DNA from: Methylobacterium sp. | GTDB taxonomy: Bacteria > Pseudomonadota > Alphaproteobacteria > Rhizobiales > Beijerinckiaceae | Direction: 5' to 3' | NCBI GenBank assembly: GCA_021154065.1 | Contig: JAJKJG010000025.1 | Span: 1-6,437 of the forward strand | DNA length: 6,437 nt | In this document: positions 1 to 4,441 of the stretch, piece by piece | Layout of the letters: each line of letters starts with the position of its first letter | Position numbering within the stretch: position 1 is the first letter of the stretch | The notes under the pieces: generated by a model | What the model was told of the DNA's origin: nothing | Seen by the model: the letters and a program-made list of their open reading frames with translations, nothing else | Database searches by the model: none | Made by a program: the position numbers and the translations under genes

Positions 1-163
1 CCATTGCGGGCTCGAGGCCCGAGGGGGACACGGTCTCCCGCCCGCCACCGCGCCAAGCATCATGCCTGAGTCGGCCGGACGAGAGTTACAAGGGGGACCG
101 CCGAAGGCGGTGGAGGGGGCACGGGCCAGAGCTTACTCTTTCCCGGCCGGGCTCAGTCCGTCA
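1..163. other. Gene-free left edge with small hairpins
   Basis: I see no convincing coding region here. A methionine at 62 opens a frame running into the microprotein at 224-313, but it has no ribosome binding site and its first ~54 residues look like chance coding. Visible structure: a hairpin with arms ACCGCC (97-102) and GGCGGT (106-111), a 10-base palindrome CCCGGCCGGG at about 142-151, and a possible long-range pairing of GGCCCG (16-21) with CGGGCC (122-127). This could be the 3' end or leader of something outside the window, or a structured RNA. I match it to no known RNA family. Confidence 0.3.
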
Positions 164-189
164 GGAACGAAACTTGGAAGCACAGGGTT
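164..189 (+). promoter_or_regulatory. Near-consensus EcfG-type promoter
   Basis: GGAAC at 164-168, a 17-base spacer, then GGTT at 186-189. The alphaproteobacterial general-stress sigma factor EcfG reads GGAAC-N16/17-CGTT, so this site differs at one base of the -10. It lies 34 bases before the ATG of the 29-residue microprotein, on the right strand and at a suitable distance. With one mismatch in a short motif, chance occurrence is a real possibility. Confidence 0.4.
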
Positions 190-223
190 TGCAGAAGGTG
201 GGGGAGCTGAGACTTCGGCTCCG

Positions 224-313
224 ATGCGAGAGGTTCCGACCGTTCTGCTGGTGATCGGTATCTTGGCACTCGCCGCTGTGCCGGCCGCCTTGGCGCTGTG
301 GCTTTTCAATTGA
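224..313 (+). CDS. 29-residue single-pass membrane microprotein
   Basis: ATG at 224, TGA at 311-313. After a short polar N-terminus (MREVP), residues 6-27 are almost entirely hydrophobic (Val, Leu, Ile, Ala, Phe, Trp), enough for one transmembrane helix, with only Phe-Asn left at the end. No known family is recognised. I chose this ATG rather than the in-frame one at 62 because the hydrophobic segment starts right after it, a purine-rich GGTGGGGGAG (197-206) lies upstream, and a likely EcfG promoter sits between the two candidates. The Shine-Dalgarno-like tract is rather far (~17 bases), which lowers certainty. If real, it is probably an inner-membrane peptide of the stress response; the function is unknown. 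Confidence 0.45.
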   Translation: MREVPTVLLVIGILALAAVPAALALWLFN

Positions 314-343
314 GCGCGGCCGCGTCGGCCGAGGAGCCGCGCT

Positions 344-601
344 TCAGTGGACGGCGGGCCGGGACTCGTCTTCCAGCGCGAGCTGGAAGGGCAGCGTGAA
401 CGCCGCGCGTCCATCGGCGTCCATCACCTCGAAGCACTGGCCGGACACGTCCTCGCCGACTAACGCGGCGTCCTCCATCAGGCCACGCGCGCCGAGCAGG
501 GCCTCCTCGAAAGCGGCCTCAGCATCCGGCAGGTCGACGCCGTAATCGTCAGGACGAAGGCGGCCGCCTCTTTCGCGCAGGTGAAAGAAGTAGAGGCTCA
601 T
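344..601 (-). CDS. DUF6894 family small protein
   Basis: 85 residues. The N-terminal block (MSLYFFHLRE, then GGRL.PDD.GVDLPD at about 12-26) and the later GEDVSGQCFEV.DADGRAAFTLPF block (about 49-72) match the DUF6894 pattern, a family of ~80-residue soluble proteins abundant in Methylobacterium and other Hyphomicrobiales. Its biochemical role is not known. The open frame extends 52 codons upstream, but those codons only translate a GC-rich tandem repeat; the ATG at 601 is preceded by GAGGGA at a good distance and begins the conserved domain. An EcfG-type promoter lies ~90 bases upstream, so induction under general stress is likely. Monocistronic: the upstream regulator gene ends at 778 with a G/C hairpin between. 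Confidence 0.88.
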   Translation of the reverse strand: MSLYFFHLRERGGRLRPDDYGVDLPDAEAAFEEALLGARGLMEDAALVGEDVSGQCFEVMDADGRAAFTLPFQLALEDESRPAVH

Positions 602-617
602 CGCGCTTCCCTCATTT

Positions 618-689
618 GGACGCGCGCTTTGGACGCGCTTCGGACGCGCTTCGGACGCGCGCTTTGGACGCGCGCTTTGGACGCGCGCC
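618..689. repeat. Six-unit GC tandem repeat in the DUF6894 leader
   Basis: Six head-to-tail units starting GGACGCG (plus strand) at 618, 631, 642, 653, 666 and 679. They come in two lengths: 13 bases (GGACGCGCGCTTT; units 1, 4, 5) and 11 bases (GGACGCGCTTC; units 2, 3); unit 6 is a variant of 11 bases. Read in the direction of the neighbouring gene, the core is AAGCGCG(CG)TCC. The array lies between the predicted EcfG promoter (690-714) and the DUF6894 start (601), so most of it would be the transcribed 5' leader. The AAGCGCG core recurs directly before the ATG. All frames through it are open, which explains spurious Arg/Ala/Lys-rich N-terminal extensions. Confidence 0.9.
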
Positions 690-714
690 AACGCGCACGA
701 GCCGGAAAAGTTCC
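690..714 (-). promoter_or_regulatory. EcfG-type promoter of the DUF6894 gene
   Basis: On the minus strand, GGAAC (714-710), a 16-base spacer (709-694) and CGTT (693-690) match the EcfG consensus GGAAC-N16/17-CGTT exactly. Transcription would start near 684, giving a leader of ~83 bases that contains the tandem array. Position and orientation fit the DUF6894 gene. Confidence 0.7.
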
Positions 715-719
715 GCCGT

Positions 720-740
720 CCCCCCCCCACCCGGGGGGTG
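720..740 (-). terminator. G/C hairpin after the Crp/Fnr gene
   Basis: On the minus strand, CCCCCC (738-733) can pair with GGGGGG (728-723) across a GGGT loop, within a run of nine G (728-720). It lies ~40 bases after the regulator's stop codon and just before the EcfG promoter of the next gene, so it may separate the two units. There is no U-tract, so intrinsic termination is uncertain. Confidence 0.3.
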
Positions 741-777
741 CGAGAATGTCGGGCCAAGCTGAACCGCGTTGCCCACC

Positions 778-1555
778 TCAGGCGTTCGTCCGTTCCGGCG
801 CCGCCTCACGAGCGCTCGGCGCCGGCTTCTTGAGGTGGAGGTAGGTGGGGTCGAATTCCCCGGCCGCGCGGAGCCCGTCCCAATCCTCGATGATGACTTT
901 TCCGGCTTGCGTCTTGATGAGGCCGTCGTGCCGCAGCTCCTGCAAGGTCCGGTTCACGTGCACGGTCGAGAGCCCGAGCGCGTCGCCGAGCTCGGCCTGG
1001 GTGAGCGGCATCCCGAAGGCATGGCCGTTCACGAGGCCGACGGCGCTGCACTTCGTGTACAGCTCGCAGAACAGATGCGCGATGCGGGCCGTAGGCTTCG
1101 CGGCGGCCGAGGCCTGCCATCCACTCCCGGAAGATCGCGGCATCGATGAGCGTGTCGCGCCAGAAGACATCGCCGATGCGCGGGTGGGCGCGGATGAAGG
1201 CCCGCACCGTCTCGTGCGGGAAGAACGCCACCTTGCTCGCGACGATCGTGCCCAGGCTGTGGTCCATGATGTCGAGGTGGAGGCTTTGCAGGTCGGGGAT
1301 GTCGCCCGGGATATGGAACGAGAAGATCTGCCGCTTGCCGCCCTCGATGACCTTGTAGCGGCAGGCGAAGCCGTCGAGGATCAGGCAGCACTGCGAAGGC
1401 CGGTCCTGGTCTCGGACGATGTCCTGATCGGCCTTGAGGTGCCGCACCATCATCGGCAAGGCGACGATGGCGTGCCGCTCCTCGTCGGACAGCGGCGCTA
1501 TGCTCTCGAGCTTGCGGACGAGCGGATGGAGCGTGTGGGCGGCGGCTGCGTTCAC
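778..1555 (-). pseudogene. Crp/Fnr-family regulator, frameshifted
   Basis: The gene encodes a transcription factor with an N-terminal cyclic-nucleotide-binding-type beta-barrel and a C-terminal Crp-type winged helix. Frame 1 (GTG 1555, AGGA upstream) gives ~155 residues, with PLVRKLESIAPLSDEER near the start, GDIPDLQSLHLDIMDHSLGT (84-103) and DAAIFREWMAGLGRR (138-152), all typical of a Hyphomicrobiales Crp/Fnr subfamily. The family continuation (ARIAHLFCELY, then LTQAELGDALGLSTVHVNRT, the helix-turn-helix, to FDPTYLHL) is in another frame ending at 778. The two join if one base near 1090 is removed: TAC (1093-1091), an extra G (1090), then GCC (1089-1087). Without it the product would be 258 residues, near family length. 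As read, translation gives a barrel with an out-of-frame Arg-rich tail and no DNA-binding domain. No Fnr-type cysteine cluster is seen. A sequencing error is possible, although the site is not a long homopolymer. Confidence 0.85.
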
Positions 1556-1602
1556 GGCGCGTCCTGCTTCGAGGCGGGAGCACGGACGTCTCTCTCAGCC
1601 AT
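1552..1602 (-). other. Possible 16-codon upstream ORF coupled to the Crp/Fnr start
   Basis: ATG at 1602 opens a 16-residue frame (MAERDVRAPASKQDAP) whose TGA (1554-1552) overlaps the GTG start of the regulator as GTGA. Such overlaps allow translational coupling. There is no clear ribosome binding site before this ATG, so it may be chance, or a remnant of an N-terminal extension. Confidence 0.2.
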
Positions 1603-1666
1603 CGGCGCCCGGGTCAGTCGGCCGATGATGCGGGGACCATGCGCCTTACGCGAAGGAGAGTCCCTA

Positions 1667-1674
1667 ACATATGT
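1667..1674. promoter_or_regulatory. Palindrome ACATATGT upstream of the Crp/Fnr gene
   Basis: An 8-base perfect palindrome within CCTAACATATGTAGG (1663-1677), in the ~110-base region before the regulator's GTG. Locally AT-rich in a very GC-rich window, it could be part of a promoter (TATGTT on the minus strand as -10) or an operator. No convincing -35 is seen, so this is only a candidate. Confidence 0.2.
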
Positions 1675-1710
1675 AGGCGCGAGCGAATAACATCGCGATT
1701 GGGGCCTGGG

Positions 1711-1797
1711 TCATTTCCCGACGATCAGCCAGGCGAGCACGATGGCGATCGAGGTCGCGGAGGCATAAGCCAGGTTGAGCCAGTGTTGAGGTTTCAT
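1711..1797 (-). CDS. 28-residue putative membrane microprotein
   Basis: ATG at 1797, TGA at 1711-1713. The peptide starts MKPQHWLNLAY, followed by a hydrophobic run (about residues 9-27: Ala, Ile, Val, Leu, Trp) and ends in Gly-Lys, a plausible single transmembrane helix with a positive residue at each end. No family is recognised. The short region upstream (GGCTTAGATTTCC) has no clear Shine-Dalgarno sequence. A TATATA at 1841-1846 could serve as a -10 box, without a good -35. It stands alone, transcribed toward the Crp/Fnr gene and 109 bases before that gene's longest possible start, so co-transcription is possible. Small size and the missing ribosome site leave it tentative. Confidence 0.38.
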   Translation of the reverse strand: MKPQHWLNLAYASATSIAIVLAWLIVGK

Positions 1798-2125
1798 GGA
1801 AATCTAAGCCGCCGCGGCATGGGAAAGTTCCATGGCGTCTTATATAGTCTTGAGGCCGGGTTCAGTGCTTTCGATTTGCGCTGCAGTCCTCGGCTCATCA
1901 TGCTTCGCGACCTCGCACCGCGGTTACGGTTTCCTGCCCTGGGCGCGCTCCTTCAGCATTAGCATCCGCATCGAGGGGCGGCGGCGCCGGCTGTGCGGCT
2001 CCAAACAATTCACATCCGTCTTTACATAGGTAAGTGAAGCGTTCTCGGCGGCCGTTAATTTGCTCTTTGTCTGGAATGATCCTTGGCGGGTCCCGGTCCC
2101 AACCGCCGCCTTGCCAGGCACAACT
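1798..2125. other. Intergenic stretch without a convincing gene
   Basis: Frames here (for example minus-strand 1924-2121) are short, Arg/Pro-rich and lack a ribosome binding site or recognisable domain, so I leave them uncalled. The stretch 2010-2080 is unusually AT-rich for this window (CAATTCACATC, TTTACATAGGTAAG, GTTAATTTGC) and is where a promoter for the downstream plus-strand gene would be expected, but no clean -35/-10 pair or EcfG site is visible. Confidence 0.4.
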
Positions 2126-2164
2126 ACCCGCCGGTCCCTGAGCCTCCCCTCGGGGCCGGCGGGT
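2126..2164 (+). promoter_or_regulatory. Strong leader hairpin before the gene at 2188
   Basis: ACCCGCCGG (2126-2134) pairs perfectly with CCGGCGGGT (2156-2164): nine base pairs, seven of them G-C, with a 21-base loop that can itself form CCCC/GGGG (2146-2149 with 2152-2155). It ends 11 bases before the GGAG ribosome binding site (2176-2179). It could protect the mRNA 5' end, act as a cis-regulatory element, or terminate an upstream transcript; no U-tract follows. Confidence 0.45.
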
Positions 2165-2187
2165 TACCCTCACCTGGAGCTCGTGTC

Positions 2188-2442
2188 TTGGGTAGCGTTC
2201 ATCCGTTCGTTCCGGCCTCGAGACGCTTTCTCGATCCCGATCACCTCCGCATCGCCTCGCATGCCTTCGACACGGCGCTGCGATCGCTCGACGGCCGGGG
2301 CAACGCGCTGTCGCCGCATCGCGTCCGGCATCTCCTCGCGAGCTTCATCATCGAGCGCGTCATGGACGGCGACAAGGACGCCGAGGACCTGGCGCTGCAA
2401 GCCGTCGAAAGCCTCGACATCATCGAGCGCGCAACCGCCTGA
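2188..2442 (+). CDS. Small soluble protein of unknown function
   Basis: 84 residues if started at TTG 2188, which has GGAG (2176-2179) 8 bases upstream. The in-frame TTG at 2083 would add 35 residues read through a leader hairpin with unlikely composition, and no ATG or GTG lies in a better place. The likely folded part runs from RRFLDPDHL (12-20) through IASHAFDTALRSLDG and the helical HRVRHLLASFIIERVMDGDKD (44-64) to LALQAVESLDIIERA: two or three amphipathic helices rich in Arg, Asp and Glu. No signal peptide or membrane helix. It resembles short helical hypothetical proteins of Hyphomicrobiales, but I cannot name a family. It converges with the DUF2231 gene across a long palindrome. Confidence 0.65.
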   Translation: MGSVHPFVPASRRFLDPDHLRIASHAFDTALRSLDGRGNALSPHRVRHLLASFIIERVMDGDKDAEDLALQAVESLDIIERATA

Positions 2443-2485
2443 CGCGCCGCGCGCTGCTGGCCTTCGAACCGACCGCTAGCGCGGA

Positions 2486-2500
2486 ATCCGCTCGGACTGA
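2486..2500 (+). repeat. 15-base motif, copy 1 (after the plus-strand gene)
   Basis: ATCCGCTCGGACTGA at 2486-2500, 44 bases after the stop of the small protein gene. An exact inverted copy lies at 2863-2877, just after the stop of the convergent DUF2231 gene. Each gene is therefore followed by the motif in its own reading direction, as expected for a dispersed repeat or a shared transcript-end signal. Confidence 0.7.
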
Positions 2501-2525
2501 ATCGGGTGAGGCTCCGGGCTCGATG

Positions 2526-2797
2526 GCGCATTCCTCCTCCCCCTTGTGGGGAGGACCGACTCGGCCGAAGGCCGAGCGAGAAGGGGGTCGCTGGGCATGG
2601 AGCGCCATCGCCGACGCGGGACTTAAAGTCCGTCAGCCGCAGGGGCCCGCGCTTGGCGGATCACGTGGCCCTTGCCCCTGCGGCTGATGCAGGGCGGGCC
2701 GGCGTCGACCGGGAGCCCTATGCCCGGCGCCCCCCTCCTCGCTCGGGGCTTCGCCCCGAGTCGGTCCTCCCCCACAAGGGGGGAGGGGAATTGCGCC
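2526..2797. repeat. ~270-bp concentric imperfect palindrome
   Basis: Outer arms 2526-2589 and 2729-2797 are inverted copies (GCGCATTCC / GGAATTGCGC, CTTGTGGGGAGGACCGACTCGG / its complement). An inner pair is perfect over 14 bases (TCAGCCGCAGGGGC 2633-2646 with GCCCCTGCGGCTGA 2674-2687). Both pairs share a centre at about 2660, and the segments between are partly complementary (GGGCAT near 2593), so this is one long hairpin-forming element. Each outer arm also folds on itself: CTCGGCC-GAA-GGCCGAG (2560-2576) in the left arm and CTCGGGGC-TTC-GCCCCGAG (2742-2760) in the right, plus TCCTCCCC-CTTGT-GGGGAGGA (2535-2555). It lies between convergent genes and encodes nothing convincing. It is probably a dispersed non-autonomous repeat (MITE- or REP-like) and may act as a two-way terminator. 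Confidence 0.85.
2619..2631. repeat. Small palindrome GGACTTAAAGTCC
   Basis: Six-base arms around a single A, 1 base before the inner 14-base arm of the long palindrome. It has no counterpart on the right-hand side, so it may be an insertion or a marker of the element's asymmetry. Confidence 0.5.
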
Positions 2798-2862
2798 GGC
2801 TTTGTGAGAATCCGATAGCCCGCAAGGGGGAGGGAACGCGTCGCCCGCTTTGAGGCGCTGCG

Positions 2863-2877
2863 TCAGTCCGAGCGGAT
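2863..2877 (-). repeat. 15-base motif, copy 2 (after the DUF2231 gene)
   Basis: Exact reverse complement of the motif at 2486-2500; on the minus strand it reads ATCCGCTCGGACTGA, 5 bases after the DUF2231 stop codon. Confidence 0.7.
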
Positions 2878-2882
2878 CATGC

Positions 2883-3338
2883 TTAGGGCTGGTCGGAGAC
2901 CGCGACGCGGTGCTTGTAGACCATCTCCCAGCCGCGCCAGCCGGTGTAGAGCAGGATCAGCACCACGAGGAGCGACAGCACCACGCCTCCGGACGGGATG
3001 CCGGGCTCGGTCGCGGCGTAGCGGCGATACCAGTTGATCAGCGCCAGCACGACGGCGATGACGTTGCCGATCATGTGGTGCCAGGCGGCCGAGAGATCGC
3101 GGATGCGCTCGTCGCCGAGGAAGTCGGTCAGACCCGCGACGGCGGCGAGCGCCGCCATGACGAGCGCCGCGCCGAGCAGCCAGAGCGAGGCGGTCGCCCA
3201 GCCCGGGTTGCCGGTTCGAAGGAAGATCAGGTCCGACACCAGGGTCGCGACCAGGAACGCGACCGGGAACGGGATCAGCATGGGATGGATCGGGTGACCG
3301 GCGACCTGCGCCGTGCTCTCCGGATTCCGGGATGCCAT
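2883..3338 (-). CDS. DUF2231 family four-helix membrane protein
   Basis: 151 residues with four predicted transmembrane helices (about 21-40, 47-70, 87-105, 117-135). The early HPIHPML..FP motif (15-25), the central GLTDFLGDERIRDLS and WHHMIGN (69-92), and the C-terminal TGWRGWEMVYKHRVAV (132-147) are the signature of the DUF2231 family of inner-membrane proteins. The function is unknown; the conserved histidines (15, 18, 87, 88) have raised the idea of metal or haem contact in the wider family, which is not shown here. The ATG at 3338 has AGGAG at a good distance, and a perfect EcfG promoter lies 29 bases further upstream, so it is probably made under general stress. It is downstream of the dodecin gene on the same strand, but hairpins and its own promoter separate the two. 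Confidence 0.9.
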   Translation of the reverse strand: MASRNPESTAQVAGHPIHPMLIPFPVAFLVATLVSDLIFLRTGNPGWATASLWLLGAALVMAALAAVAGLTDFLGDERIRDLSAAWHHMIGNVIAVVLALINWYRRYAATEPGIPSGGVVLSLLVVLILLYTGWRGWEMVYKHRVAVSDQP

Positions 3339-3366
3339 GACGGGCTCCTACGGTAAACCGCCCGTC

Positions 3367-3392
3367 AACGCCGCTACGGCCACGCTCGTTCC
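3367..3392 (-). promoter_or_regulatory. Perfect EcfG-type promoter of the DUF2231 gene
   Basis: On the minus strand, GGAAC (3392-3388), a 17-base spacer (3387-3371) and CGTT (3370-3367): an exact match to the general-stress sigma factor consensus. A start near 3360 gives a leader of ~22 bases that includes the AGGAG ribosome binding site. Orientation and distance fit the DUF2231 gene exactly. Confidence 0.78.
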
Positions 3393-3463
3393 ACGGCGGC
3401 TCCATTGGTCCGGCTGGATTTGCGGAAGGGCCGGGGGACCGGGCCGGCGCTGCAGGTGTCGGA

Positions 3464-3520
3464 GGCGGCACGACGGTGCCGCCCCCGTCCGGCGTCTCGG
3501 GCAGCGCTCAGTCGCTGCCC
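3464..3520 (-). terminator. Double hairpin at the end of the dodecin gene
   Basis: Reading with the gene, GGGCAGCG (3520-3513) pairs with CGCTGCCC (3506-3499) across a 6-base loop that contains part of the stop codon. A second 8-bp stem, GGCGGCAC (3483-3476) with GTGCCGCC (3471-3464), follows after 15 bases. Neither is followed by a U-tract, so the pair may act with Rho or protect the 3' end. Confidence 0.5.
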
Positions 3521-3729
3521 TTCTCGAACTTGAACGACACCTTCAGCTTGGTCCGGAACAGCTCGACCTTGCCGTCCTTGAGCTGCACGTCCTGCGCCGT
3601 GACCTCGGCGATGCGCAGGTCGCGGAGCGACTCCGCCGCGCGCTCGACGGCGGTCCGCGCCGCCTTCTCCCACGACTCGCTGCTCGTGCCGATGAGCTCG
3701 ATGACTTTGTAGACGCTGTCGGCGGCCAT
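3508..3729 (-). CDS. Dodecin-family protein, flavin-contact residues absent
   Basis: 73 residues, normal for dodecins, small proteins that assemble into hollow dodecamers and in characterised cases store riboflavin or FMN. The pattern VYKVIELIGTSSESWEKA (6-23), a central helix (AVERAAESLRDL), then AEVTAQDVQLKDGKVELFRTKLKVSF (41-66) gives the beta-alpha-beta-beta fold. ATG 3729 has GGGAGGAG just upstream. In Halobacterium salinarum dodecin, Trp36 stacks on the flavin and Gln55 contacts it; by ungapped alignment these fall at Ile40 and Arg59 here. The protein therefore belongs to an alphaproteobacterial dodecin-like branch that may bind another ligand or none. No EcfG site is seen upstream; the promoter is not evident. 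Confidence 0.9.
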   Translation of the reverse strand: MAADSVYKVIELIGTSSESWEKAARTAVERAAESLRDLRIAEVTAQDVQLKDGKVELFRTKLKVSFKFEKGSD

Positions 3730-3805
3730 GCGCTCCTCCCGGGGTTTCGACGCCCGCGATGGTAGGACGGCGGCGGCGATCTGGCGAGCCGGAAGCCGGC
3801 ATAAA

Positions 3806-3850
3806 GCATGATCCCGAAAAGTGGCTACCGGTTTTCGGAAAAGATCATGC
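3806..3850. repeat. Dispersed palindromic repeat, part A
   Basis: GCATGATC (3806-3813) + CCGAAAA (3814-3820) face TTTTCGG (3832-3838) + GATCATGC (3843-3850). The sequence, with GTGGCTACCGG in the loop, belongs to a palindromic repeat that I know to be widespread between genes of Hyphomicrobiales (Bradyrhizobium, Mesorhizobium and relatives). Confidence 0.85.
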
Positions 3851-3863
3851 CTAAGCGAACAGG

Positions 3864-3904
3864 TAGAGCGGGATGACGACTCGAAGAGACGTCATCCCGC
3901 TCTA
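3864..3904. repeat. Dispersed palindromic repeat, part B (15-bp hairpin)
   Basis: TAGAGCGGGATGACG (3864-3878) and CGTCATCCCGCTCTA (3890-3904) form a perfect 15-bp stem with an 11-base loop. Part B commonly accompanies part A in Hyphomicrobiales intergenic regions. It is followed on the plus strand by GGAAAAAG and could stop transcription in both directions. Confidence 0.85.
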
Positions 3905-3915
3905 GGAAAAAGCGC

Positions 3916-3944
3916 TTGACAGCTCCTGACTGTTATCCTAGATG
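3916..3944 (+). promoter_or_regulatory. Candidate housekeeping promoter
   Basis: A perfect -35 (CTTGACA, TTGACA at 3916-3921) with a weak -10 (TAGATG, 3939-3944) at 17-base spacing. It points into a region with no firm gene, so it may drive a short unknown RNA or ORF, or be chance. Confidence 0.3.
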
Positions 3945-4441
3945 TGGTCCGTCCCGTCCGCGAAGGGGCGCTTCCGGAGGCGTTCGAAAGCGGGGCGGCA
4001 TCGGCGCGAGGAGCGGACCCGCAAGGGTCGGCGATCGCGGCGGTGGCTTCGGCCGGCGATGAGCCGGTCGCGGTTGACGCGGCGCCGAGCCCGTCCTCGC
4101 AAGGCGGTGCCTCGGGGTCCTCCGCCTCCCGGTCTCCGGCGCGATCATGGGCACGCCGCCCGGCCTTGGCGGCGGCCTCGCCCGTCCCGGTGAAAAACCC
4201 GGGTCCGTGCGAACGCACTTAAGGCGCCGAAGCCCGCGGGGTCAGTCCCTCAAAGGCCGGCAGGCGCCGAAGCGCGAGGCCAGGGACCAAAGGCGCCGCG
4301 CGGGAGGCCTGGTCCGGCTCAAGCCTGTTGAGCTGGACCCATCCTTCCCATCCCACCCTCGTGCGCAGGCCCGCCGGGCGTGGGCACGGGCCACGGCCTC
4401 CCGCACCCCTTCGGGGTTCGCGGACGCTCTGCGGATCATCC

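Noticed and set aside
16..127. Known structured RNA (6S, RNase P, SRP or a riboswitch)
   Set aside because: A closing GGCCCG/CGGGCC pairing is possible, but none of the conserved cores of these RNAs could be found.
618..689. CRISPR array
   Set aside because: Units are 11-13 bases, directly adjacent and without spacers.
602..757. 52-residue N-terminal extension of the DUF6894 protein
   Set aside because: It only translates the tandem GC repeat; the domain starts at 601 with a good ribosome site, downstream of the EcfG promoter.
845..1690. 281-codon open frame on the plus strand
   Set aside because: Antisense shadow of the Crp/Fnr gene; the minus strand carries recognisable domain motifs and this frame does not.
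1803..1831. EcfG promoter for the 28-residue ORF (GGAAC at 1831-1827, minus strand)
   Set aside because: At 16-17 bases spacing the -10 reads GGCT or GCTT, not CGTT.
2071..2100. EcfG promoter for the gene at 2188 (GGAAT followed by CGGT)
   Set aside because: One mismatch in each half; too weak.
1924..2121. 65-codon minus-strand ORF
   Set aside because: No ribosome site or recognisable domain, Arg-rich end, overlaps other open frames.
3892..4218. 108-codon minus-strand ORF
   Set aside because: Its C-terminus runs into the dispersed palindromic repeat and its composition is low-complexity; no domain.
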